From contig NC_133284.1 in the NCBI RefSeq assembly GCF_005239225.2, positions 30,738,339 through 30,802,338 of the forward strand: DNA of 64,000 nt, read 5' to 3'. How positions within the stretch are numbered: position 1 is the stretch's first letter; every line of letters begins with the position of its first letter. The notes beneath the pieces are model-generated. The model saw nothing but the letters and a program-made list of their open reading frames with translations, was not told the origin of the DNA and did not search any database. This document shows, in pieces, positions 27,051 to 50,906 of this stretch. Source of the stretch: Populus alba (taxonomy: Eukaryota > Streptophyta > Magnoliopsida > Malpighiales > Salicaceae). Both the position numbers and the translations under genes were made by a program.

Positions 27051-28396
27051 AAAGTACACATAGGTCCTCAATCTTTTAAAATAACGTAATTTATATAATT
27101 TAGGTTCCTTTAAATTTCAACAAATCAGTTTTGGTATAAAAGTTTATTTATATATTTTTCAATTCCTAGTTACAGAAAAGAGAGAGACAGAGGTTGCTAG
27201 ATTTTAGTCATGAGTGAAAAATTCATATATTTCAACAAATCAGTTTTGATATAAAAGTTTATTTATACATTCATGCCATTTTTTACCACTAAAATATTTT
27301 TTCTTGGTTTCCACATGTTCTATAAGATGAAAAGACTTAATGGTGGTTGTTTAAAGTCAATGTTTTTTTTTTTTTATAAAAAAAACATATATAAGGCGAG
27401 GAAGCCAAAACTATTCTGGTTTGATTTTAGATTTTTGGACTATTTTTTGTGTATTTTAAGTTGATGAACTAGTTTGTAAGTATTCTAAAGGTGTTTATGT
27501 AGTGTTTTTGGGTTGAAATGATTGAAAAATTAGGTTTTTTAAACAAAAAAAGCACTATCCAGATTTTTCATGCACCATAACGGTGAAGGGAATCTAGGCA
27601 TATATACGACACGTCGTCTGTCTTAGTAGGTGACTTTTTACCTACTATTTTTTTTTTAAAAAATAAAGACAGATAATAGGTTGTTTGCCTCTTTAAAAAA
27701 GTTATGAAAAATAAAACCAAGTTCAAGCTCGCAGGTTCAAGCTTAAAGGCTCACCTACATGCATGGGCTCTTTATTACAATAGCCCAGACATTTTGGGCC
27801 ATGAGCTTGCAAGCCATAACTTTTTTTTTTTTGCTCTTTGTTTTAATATATATTTTGGTTTATTATAAATTTAAAAGAGAAAAAATTATTAAACCTGAAT
27901 TACATATTTAACGAATTAAGACACGAATAATAAGAATGTTTTTCTTCTTCTTCCAATATTGCATTTTTTAATTGATATATTTTCTTGATATGTTTTTTTT
28001 TTAATTCTTTTTAAACATATATTATTTTATTAATAGCTTTTTTTGTGATTTTTTTATTATTTATTTAACTTTTGTTGGATAGAGATTTTTTTAATGGTAT
28101 TTTTTAAATTTAATTTTTAAAATATTATTTGATTATTTTAAAAATTAAATTAAAAAGTTGTTTTAAAAAAACACGACCACAAGAACAAACATTCATGAAA
28201 ATAGTGTTTGTAGTCGTGGTATTTGGAGCCCTGCACACCACAGAAATAGCCTGCGATCCACACCAGACCTTGAAAACTTTTTTATCTTTAGTTTAACTTC
28301 AAGAAGTATAGAGACAGTGGAGTAGATAAGCATATAGAGAGCTCCACTTCCCAAGGAGAGAGGAAGGCACGGATTTAAAACAAAACCAAAACAACA
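27051..28396. other. Intergenic region and uL1c promoter
   Basis: AT-rich DNA without a supported gene. About 27700-27810 has GC-richer words (TTCAAGCTCGCAGG, TAGCCCAGACATTTTGGGCC) typical of decayed repeats. The last about 150 bases are probably the promoter and leader of the plastid uL1 gene. Confidence 0.5.
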
Positions 28397-31300
28397 ATGG
28401 CAACGGCAGCTTGTACTACGACGACATCATCCCTCATGCTAACGTACGCCGCCTCCACAGTTCATCCACAAGACCTAACCCCTTCTCTCCTTTCTTTCAA
28501 GACCAAAACTCTCTCTCTCTACCCACTGGTTTCAGAGAGAAAATCGAGCAATTGGGTCAAGTTTTATGCTCAGACAGAGGCAAAGTCTAGACCTTGCAGA
28601 GTGGTTGTGGCTGCTACTTTGGCTGCAGAGGCAGAGGTGGGCGAGGAGGTTGAAGAGACGGAGGGAGAAGAAGGAGGTGGCGTGGCAACTGCTATACTTA
28701 TTCCTCCCAAGCCCAAGAAAGGCAAGGCTGCATTGCCTCTAAAGAGAGACAGAGTATGTGTGTTCTTTTTGCTTCTCTCTCTATAATGACTTTTGGGGGT
28801 TGAGGTTGATTTGATGTGTGGGTTCTGATTCTTTTGAACTTTGGTCCAACAATTTAGGGGATTATATGCTTAAAGGAGACTTTTTTGGCAGAGAGATTGA
28901 GATTACTTGATGCTTTTATTCTTTGATTTGATGAAGGGATGATGAACGTTTTAGTACTATTTTCAAGGATCTCTATTCCCTTCAATGCTTAAGGAGTGAT
29001 TGGTTATCGAGGAAGTGAGAGCGGTGTTTTTTGCTGGGTTTAGCTTCTACTGAATTTTAGTCCAATAAACTGTTTAATAGAGCAGGCAGAGTCTGACAAT
29101 TCTCTTGGTTTGAGTTTTGAGTTGCACTTTTTTTTTTTTTTTTTTTCATTTTTCAAGATTATTATACAGTTGCAAGAATTCAACTTTCTGTCCTTTTATT
29201 GGAAATGCCAGACAAGGTCTAAGAGATTCTTGGAAATTCAAAAATTGAGGGAAATAAAAAAGGAGTATGACCTGGGTACAGCAATATCTTTGCTAAAGAA
29301 AACAGCAAGCACGAAGTTTGTGGAAAGTGCTGAAGCTCATTTTCGTCTGAACATTGATCCCAAATATAATGACCAACAGCTGCGAGCAACAGTGAGTTAT
29401 CACTTTCATGTTTATAAAAAGTTATATACATGGCTTAATCAACTATTGCAGCGGCATTAAAGTTTCCTTTAATTTTTTTTCTGTTTCTCCTTGCATAGGT
29501 AAATTTGCCCAAGGGAACAGGACAGACTGTTAAAGTGGCAGTCCTTACTCAAGGTAATTGCTCTATTCAATTTTCAGACTTGACCAGATATAAAGTTGTG
29601 TATTTAGAAAGCAAGCTGTCAGTGTTAATCAGTTTCAGTTCAGTATCTTCTGATCGGTGGAAAAAATGGACATTGAGGAGACTTTGTACAGACAAAAAAT
29701 CAGTTCATGTGGATTGGCCGTGTCTCGCAGAGGACAATCTGAATCACCAACTCCCATAATGATAGACATAGACATAATGAGGGACCTTGCCAAGATATTT
29801 CTGTTGTGGTATCATAGCATCCCATTTGAGTTCATTATAGGCTAAAAGTTGTTCCAATTATTTATTGGCAATTGATCGAGAAAGCCATCATGACTTTCAT
29901 GTTTGACTGGGCTAAAGAATTCATATATGAAGCCTGTGGATTGTGATGCACAACTGTACTGTTGTTATTGAGAGCTGGTAGCTGTATCTATAGGGTTCAA
30001 ATACATGCCAATGTCCCAAGAAAAAGTGCCGTGCTCAAACATGTTTGACCTTTGAGTTATTGTTATTCTTCTCAGGTACAAACTCGAAGATAAGCATAGG
30101 AGTTAGGTGTGATTAAGAAAATGATTGGATGGTAGTGTTAGATTCCTGTTCTGTTTCCTTTCTTTCTTTTGAGGTAATCTGGTGATTGAGATGGTTGTGT
30201 TGCAGCAGTGCCATTTTTATGTGAAATTTTGCAGTCTAGTATCTTTTGAGGATTTTTTGGTTGCGTACTCTTCCAAATAAAAAGCCTGGAAACTTGGATT
30301 TAAATGTTTATTGAGTTGGGGAGAGGTGGTTTCAGGAGGTTCTAATGGAGAATTTGCCTCACTGGGAATTTTGTTGAATGGTTTGCTTGGTGATTGGTTT
30401 TTGGAGAGGTTTTTCCCTGGCCATTATGATCTCTTGCCTTTGCGCACGAATCGATAGCACTTTGGATTTTGTTTGCTTTTCTAGAATTTTTACTTTCTAC
30501 TTTTATTGGTTTGATGGTTTCATGATTTTGAAAAAAGAAGAAATGTTGCACAACTCATCTGGCAATATATCTTCCCTAGGTTCTAGTGGAGCTTTTGCTT
30601 CACTGGGAATTTTGTTGGATGGTTTGCTTGGTGATTGGTTTTTTGGTGGTTGTTCCTTGGCCATTATGATGTCTTGCCTGGGTTCACAAATCATGATAGC
30701 ACACTGGATTTTGTTTGCTTTTCTAGATTTTTTTCTTTCTTTCATACTTAATGGTTTGATGGTTTCATGATTTTGAAAGAAGAAAAGTTGCAAAACTCAC
30801 TTAGCAAGAAGTCTTCCTTAGGAATGCTGTCAGGATTATAAATGTTTCTTTGTCTATTCAGGTGGTTTTGTTTGGTATTGATATTAGACTTTCTTAATCT
30901 AAGATGCTGAGGTTCTTACAAGTAAATGCCTCGCATGCTATTTAAAAATAAAACTTGAGTGTTGAGTCCATGTCTCGAATGGAAGAAAGAGATTTGAGGG
31001 ATGATTTCTGGAGCTCGTAGTCTTTGGAGAGAGAAGATAGTTCAGAATTTGCAATATCTTCCATGCTGTGAAAGCATTGAACATTTTGAATTTCTGGAAT
31101 TTGTAACATGGAGTTTCAGATGTTCCAACTGTTGTGTTGACTATTGATTATCTCAGGATTCTGCTTTTTGTTGATTCTTATACCATCTGTCCCTTGAACA
31201 TACCATCTCTGTCCCTCTCTTTTTTCTCTACTGTGGAAAACAAGCATTAATGTTTCTCATGTCTGCCAAAAACTAGCTCGCTTTTCCTTGTCTCGTATGT

Positions 31301-32565
31301 TCATCCAGAATAAGTCTTGATGATCATAGATTTTGCTAAATTAATATTGTTAGATCTCTGTTACAGCTATACCCCAAAAAATAATCTTGATATCATAAAT
31401 GTGGGGAGATTTGCAGGTGAAAAGTTCGATGAAGCAAAAAATGCAGGAGCAGATTTGGTTGGTGGTGAGGACCTGATACAACAAATAAAAGGAGGATATA
31501 TGGAGTTTGATAAATTAATTGCATCTCCGGATATGATGCCTAAGGTGTTACTCTGCTATCTTTTTGTTTGATATTTTAATGGCATCCATGCCTGTGAACT
31601 GAATTCATAAATTTGAAACTTTTTTTAAACGTCACAGGGAATAGTAAATTTGAAACATTAGCTATTTTATATCCTTCCTATTTTAATTGCATTTTCTTAT
31701 GCATTTGTTTGAGTGTGTGGAATGAGAATTTTTCATTTTGAAGAGCTTGTTTCTTTTGTTGAGCAGAGCTTTACTTGTATCTGTTTGTTTGGTGCATCAG
31801 GTTGCCAGCTTAGGTAAGATTCTAGGACCACGAGGACTCATGCCAAACCCAAAAGCTGGTACTGTTACAACCGACATACCTCAGGTAACGGTCTCGTCCC
31901 CCAAATTGGATCTATCATTCTCTCAACCTTCAAAGAGTTTTTTCTTAACATCCCTTTAGCGTGTAATTGGACATATAAGCTTACCAAATGCAACAAAAAT
32001 ATAAAAAGTAGTGCGCACTCTTATCACCATTGCTAGAGTTAAGCATGTACCAACAGACAAGGGTAGAACTGCATGCTTTGAGTGAATGTATCTCAGTATA
32101 TACAAATTTTAGTAACAAAGATGATGTGGATGCTACCAATTAGTATCTTGCTAATGAAATGGATTGATCAAATGCATTTCAGGCAATAGCTGAATTCAAA
32201 AAGGGAAAAGTTGAGTACAGAGCAGATAAAACTGGGATTGTTCACATACCATTCGGAAAAGCTGACTTCTCAGAAGAAGACCTCCTTGCAAACTTGCTAG
32301 CTGCAGTAGTATGTTTCAAAATTGACCCCCCTTTCACCTTATACATGTACATTTCATTTTCTTCTTTTTTTGCCAAGATGGTTTGCATGGCAATGACTTG
32401 TTTATCATCTGCTGTCATAATTTGCAGAAATCAGTTGAAGCAAACAAGCCATCAGGTGCAAAGGGAGTGTACTGGAAAAGCGCGCATATATGCTCATCAA
32501 TGGGGCCTTCCATTCGGTTAAATACAAGGGAGATGCTCGACTACAAGCTTCCATCGAATGCTTGA
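28397..32565 (+). CDS. PRPL1: Plastid 50S ribosomal protein L1 (uL1c), nuclear-encoded
   Basis: Seven exons, 28397-28753, 29212-29391, 29499-29553, 31417-31544, 31801-31884, 32183-32308 and 32428-32565, join to 355 residues. The N-terminus (about 1-70) is a Ser/Thr-rich plastid transit peptide, followed by an acidic Glu-rich segment (78-94). The mature bacterial-type L1 part starts near [19 protein letters not shown]. It carries [15 protein letters not shown], the highly conserved [19 protein letters not shown], and [15 protein letters not shown]. The C-terminus [18 protein letters not shown] is complete. The protein forms the L1 stalk of the plastid large subunit, near the tRNA exit site. 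The Arabidopsis orthologue is needed for embryo development. Intron 3 (1.86 kb) holds a 241-bp tandem duplication. No frame damage is seen. Confidence 0.95.
30337..30819. repeat. 241-bp tandem duplication in uL1c intron 3
   Basis: Copy 1 starts at 30337 and copy 2 at 30578. Both contain AGGTTCTA, GGTTTGCTTGGTGATTGGTT, TGGCCATTATGAT, GATTTTGTTTGCTTTTCTAG and TTGATGGTTTCATGATTTTG in the same order. The copies differ by scattered substitutions and small indels, so the duplication is not recent. It causes long spurious ORFs on both strands. Confidence 0.9.
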
Positions 32566-33664
32566 ATGCAACTAACACCTGTAAATGATATTAAGGATCT
32601 CTTTCTGAGCTTGCCAATGTTCAGTAAAGGTAGGTAAGGTAGGATGAAGAGAGGTGACCTTGAATGTTGCTTTTGGAGGAAATTGTATTACATATTGCAT
32701 GGTCGTCCTCTGCAGACTCGGAAAATCTTGTATGACAATGATGATCAATATCATTACATTTAGTTATCATCCGCTTTCGGCTCTCACCAGGCATTTTAAT
32801 TTGCAATTTTTTGTTGGGGGACGATGGTTAAGCATTTAAACCACTGTATTCTGCTTGTGGCTGGATTTCTTGAATGCTGTAGCTGTTCCTGATGAGAACG
32901 CTAATTAACAATCTCCTCATATCCTAAAAAATTCATGGTCTCTTTCCATGTTCTGTAAGCAACTGATTATGGGTATTGAAGGACGGTGAGTAAATTCTCA
33001 AATTTTAAATGATCAGAAGTACAAAAGATATCAACAGCAGCATTTTCATGTGTTGGGCAAACAAGCAAAAGCAAGTGACATGTGAACAATGATTTGAGTG
33101 CGGTTTGTACTTTTTTGATCGTTTTGATGTGCTGATATCAAAAATAATTTTTAAAAAATAAAAAAATATTATTGGCATGCTTTTCGGCACGAAAAGCTAT
33201 TTGAAAAGCAACCGCTACCACACTCCCAAACACCCTCAATTTAGAATACCAAGGATGTTTAAATACATAACATCTGATTTGCTCAATTTAATATATTTAC
33301 AGGATCCGGGGAAGAGGTTTTTGATCACAAGGGAACCGTCCATGAAATTCTCAAATGAGTGAGCTCTCAAAGCACAAGCAGGCTATTAATCTACTATTGA
33401 CATCACTTGAGAAAATCTTCAAATCAACCAGCCATTCATCCCTGCTTCGGATGAAAAATGTATCCGCAAAATGAAAATAAAACTATTTACTGCAAAGGAC
33501 ACTAGGTGATAAATTATACAGCCATATTCAAGGAAGTTTTCAAGCTTTCCACAAAACCGGCTGACGAGGGGTAAAACGCTGCTTGCATTTATTTGAAGAT
33601 GGAGACTCAACAGGACGTTAGTAATCAAGGATTCCATGGTGGCGTCTTTGTTAGAACTGACATT
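32566..33664. other. Convergent 3' region between uL1c and SMC5
   Basis: This is about 1.1 kb between the stop codons of two convergent genes. It contains both 3' untranslated regions and one dispersed repeat at about 33100-33235. No coding region is supported. Confidence 0.6.
33100..33235. repeat. Dispersed A/T-rich repeat, copy 2
   Basis: It contains the core TTTTGATGTGCTGATAT, then AAAAATAATTTTTAAAAAAT and AAAAAAATATTATT, then a terminal arm ending CCACACTCCCAAACACC. The end resembles the inverted-repeat terminus of short non-autonomous elements; the opposite end is not obvious here. Confidence 0.65.
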
Positions 33665-47436
<13,772 letters not shown>

Positions 47437-47544
47437 AGTTATAGCGTTGTCGTTGTGTTGGATTTAGGGATGTATTGGAATTGAAATCTCTGTGAAGCCC
47501 TGATTTGGTTGAGATTGAAGCCTTGAAGGCATGAGATTGGAGGT

Positions 47545-47552
47545 TAGGGTTT
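47545..47552 (-). promoter_or_regulatory. Telo-box upstream of SMC5
   Basis: TAGGGTTT on the plus strand (AAACCCTA on the coding strand) lies about 109 bases upstream of the SMC5 start codon, probably in the leader or core promoter. Confidence 0.4.
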
Positions 47553-47579
47553 CGTTGAGAAAGTCGGGAAGAGAAAATT

Positions 47580-47588
47580 GGCGCGAAA
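47580..47588 (-). promoter_or_regulatory. E2F-like site upstream of SMC5
   Basis: On the coding strand this reads TTTCGCGCC, an exact match to the TTTSSCGC-type E2F consensus, 144 bases upstream of the ATG. E2F sites are typical of S-phase and DNA-repair genes, which fits SMC5. Confidence 0.55.
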
Positions 47589-49259
47589 AAAAGAGGACAA
47601 AGCCACTGGTGAGGAGTGAGAGAGGGTGGTATTTACGGCTATTGGCTCGTGGCTAGTTGGCATGACATGTGAAATTCACTTCACACTTTTTTTCTTTTCT
47701 AGTTAAGGATTAAATTAACTTTAGTTGTATATCCATACTGTAGTTTAATTATAAAATTATAATAAAGTTGAATTAATTTATTATTAAAACTACAATATTA
47801 ATATTTATCATGATTTTATAATTTAATTGTAATTCAAGTAGAAAGTTTAAACTAACTTGATAGAAAAGGAAAAAAGTGAATAGTGAATCTCACACATAAT
47901 CAACTTAAAATTTAAAGTTTGAATTTAAATAAAATAATTAAAAGGATCACATCGTTAAAATTAAGGTAGATAGAAGTTTGCTGGGGGCAGGGGTACAACC
48001 ACTATTTCATTAAATTTTGGTTTTATTTTGCTTTAAATGTTTTATTTTAAAAAAAAATATGGTTTTTTATTGTTTCAAAAGTTGATATTAAATGTGAGTT
48101 TTAAGATATAAAAAAATTTATTTTTATATATTTTAAAGTAAAAATTATTTTTAAAAAATAACTATGGACAAACTTGAAAAATTGTTCAAACTAAATGGCT
48201 ATTTTAATTTTGGTTTCAAATAATTTTTGTATTGGTTTTTTAAACTATTTAGGAACGCCGTGCAAACCGCGCTCCCCAAACATTTTAATTTTTTTTGCTA
48301 AAAATTAATTGTTTTTTTTGCTTTTTAAATTATGTTGATGCGCTAATTTTAAAAAATAAAAAAATATTATTTTAATATGTTTCAGTACAAAAAGTATTTT
48401 GAAAAAACAATTATAACTACACTCTCAAACATCTTCCTAAGCGTTAAAAATTCTAAATTAAATCTCTATCCAAGTTATTTTTTTTTTTTAAAAAAAAAAG
48501 TATAATAACAATAATATTCTTATAGTATATAAATATTGTGAATATAGTAGTTTAATTATTTGTAAATTATATGTTCAAGTCATGAAAATAACAAATTTAT
48601 TTACATCTATACACCCTAATGAATAAAAACTAGTAACTTATTTCTGAAAATAAATGATTTTATATGCTGAAATTAACTCCTCCACCACAAAAACAACTAA
48701 GTTTTTTCCTTGTTCTTTGTATCTGGACGATCGAATGCTCAAATCCATAGGTTTTATTATTCTTGAAATTATATGTCAACCACAAAGTATTCCAATGATC
48801 ACCTTGCAGACTACGAATGAATACACTCTATCAATTCATGGCTAAGTTTAACTTGATACAGGCGCTTGGAGCATCCATTCAAGTATTGGTTTGAAATTTG
48901 ATGATCATCTCATTAACGAAGAGTGTTTTTTTTACAGCAGTCGAGCAACCAAAGAAATGACACTGATTTGTAGACATTTAATGTTATCTATTTATGGACC
49001 CTGTCTGTCTTCTTCTACCTCATGCTACTGACGGGCCTCTGAGTCTGATGGCTGGTTTTTTTAGCGGTTGCTATTGGAACTATGGCGGTGACCACATCAG
49101 ACAACAGATGGCAAATTGACAACGGTATTGGCCACCATTAACGATGAAAACTATGAAGCGATGAACATGAAACATCAGGCTGTTTTAATATGTTTATGCT
49201 CTTTCGTCAAATCAGCTCACTGTAGTTTTCATAATCTTCTTGTTTCATGAGTCTGTGCT
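47589..49259. other. Intergenic AT-rich region
   Basis: The start is SMC5 promoter. The remainder is AT-rich with one dispersed repeat at about 48318-48432. From about 48850 it becomes less AT-rich as it approaches the sigma-factor-like pseudogene. No ORF with recognisable similarity is seen. Confidence 0.5.
48318..48432. repeat. Dispersed A/T-rich repeat, copy 3
   Basis: It contains ATGTTGATGCGCTAAT, AAAAAATAAAAAAATATTAT and an end TAACTACACTCTCAAACATC. It is a diverged form of the 33.1-kb copy in the same orientation. Confidence 0.55.
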
Positions 49260-50206
49260 GCACAGAGATGGTTAATATCTGGTTGCTTCTACTTTCACTG
49301 AGCATGAGTATACCATAGCCAGAGGCCATTTGGTCGGTTCTTCTTCCAAGTAATATCCAGGAACTTCAATGGGTTATTGGTTTATTTGGCAATGAGAGAT
49401 TTGATCCACAAAGAGGATATAAGCTATCAACATATGTTTACCGGTGGATCAAATCGTCTCTGGTTCCATTGACTCAGGCAAAGAGACCCCGCTCTATTTA
49501 ATGAATCTGACTAGTTCTTGCCAATAACCACTACAGCTGAACTAGCAAGTAACGTAAATTGATGCCTTGCAACTTTAGGTGTGCTATAATGTGTCACTTC
49601 TCCCCATTGCTGTGGGTTGTAGCTCATAGAGTTATCTGATCTGTTTGAGTCTTGTGATGAAATTCCATGTTTCAAAAATATCCATTTTGCTTCCTGTTGT
49701 TTTACCGTAGATTAGTCTTATTTTGCTGGTGAGAAGCTGGACGATGGTGGCAGAAGTTTCAGGAGTTAACAATGACCTGAGTAACAAATTAAGGAGTTCA
49801 CCGTCCTATGATGAGATTGCTGAAGCGCTGAACGTGAAAGGTTTTGAGAGGAGATCCCCCTTTTCACCGGATCAAGCAATATTGGGTCAAAATCGCATGA
49901 CACTCCGGAGGTATGACTCCGGTCATTATGCTACAATGCAAGTCAGAATCATGAGTTGTTTTAGAACCAACTAGGCCGGAGTTCTCCCGTCTGTCCAAAT
50001 CACGCCTTTTACGAGTCTGCTTGAATCAAAAGACAGATAAGCTGACGGATATTGTACTGAAAATTGAGGGAACACCGAATTTTGTAAGCAGAGACTTCCA
50101 AGCACACCTAACAGTCCTGACGCAGGTTTCCATGATTCGATCACGCCACATGCAGAAAGTCCGTCCCCCTTGGATTGACACTTCGCAGACAGATCGATCC
50201 AACTAA
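49260..50206 (+). pseudogene. Plastid sigma-70-like factor pseudogene
   Basis: The open frame 49379-49501 encodes GLFGNERFDPQRGYKLSTYV followed by YRWIKSSL. This closely fits sigma-70 region 2.3-2.4 (usually RFDPxRGYKxSTYxYWWI), which melts and recognises the -10 promoter element. It stops soon after. A second piece at 49741-49974 encodes NNDLSNKLRSSPSYDEIAEA then LNV and SPFSPDQA, matching region 3. A third ORF (50021-50206), in another frame, may be a scrambled region 4; that is weak. Upstream helix 2.1-2.2 and the transit peptide are not found. Nuclear plant sigma factors guide plastid-encoded RNA polymerase. This copy lacks a continuous frame and ends beside a tRNA gene, so it is a pseudogene. 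Confidence 0.7.
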
Positions 50207-50244
50207 GTGTTTAATAAATATATACGTGAAAGAGTAAGCAGCGA

Positions 50245-50316
50245 GCGTTTGTAGTCCAACGGTTAGGATAATTGCCTTCCAAGCAATAGACCCGGGTTCG
50301 ACTCCCGGCAGACGCA
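50245..50316 (+). tRNA. tRNA-Gly (anticodon UCC)
   Basis: A 72-nt cloverleaf. The acceptor arm GCGTTTG pairs with CAGACGC with one T-G wobble. The D arm contains AACGGTTA, the anticodon arm is ATTGC-CTTCCAA-GCAAT with TCC at 50278-50280, and the T arm contains GGGTTCGACTCCC. The discriminator base is A. There is no intron, and a CTTTT terminator follows shortly after. Confidence 0.95.
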
Positions 50317-50906
50317 ACCTCTTTTAGTTCATCCAGGCGTCATGGCTTTCTGATTTGATGGTACTTTTATATTTTCTTTTTCACATCTGAAATAATTTCC
50401 CATTTCAAAATCTGGCAAAACGTTGCAAACTTAACAAGATTTTTGACTTTCGCTTCTTGGCGCTTCTCTACCATAATATCTTTATTTATTTACACGTAAT
50501 TCCAAGTCTTCAAGTGTATTGTTGCATTTTCGTATTAATTCTTTCCCTTTATTTTTCAAAACATCACAACAAATCTTGCTATAATGTCAAACAAGATTGG
50601 TTCTTTAACTTAGCCTGTGTTTTTTGCATTTTATAATAGCAACTGCCAGCTGCGTGCCTTGTATTTTCAATTGCCTTAACTTTCAAGTTTCAACTCCCCT
50701 ACCCCAAAATTTTTATAGGCATGAACTCGATAAAATATTTGCAGCTCTTCGACTTTCTACACCTCTAAATTCCTGTATTTTCCTTCCTATCTTCTCCCAT
50801 GAAAGTCAAACTTTGACTATGCTAAAGAAACTGGAGGCCACCTTTTATATAACAGTTTCTTGTATGCATTAATCCACAGCTTGAGATTTGAAAGTTAAGA
50901 CTAATA
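50317..50906. other. RLP upstream region
   Basis: No gene is seen between the tRNA and the receptor-like protein. The last about 60 bases contain a good TATA element. An 82-codon ORF at 50624 shows no recognisable domain. Confidence 0.5.
50846..50852 (+). promoter_or_regulatory. Probable TATA box of the LRR receptor-like protein gene
   Basis: TATATAA lies 55 bases upstream of the ATG in otherwise mixed sequence. The spacing allows a short leader. Confidence 0.4.

Noticed and set aside
30378..30793. Long ORFs on both strands in uL1c intron 3
   Set aside because: They come from the 241-bp tandem duplication and have no similarity to proteins.
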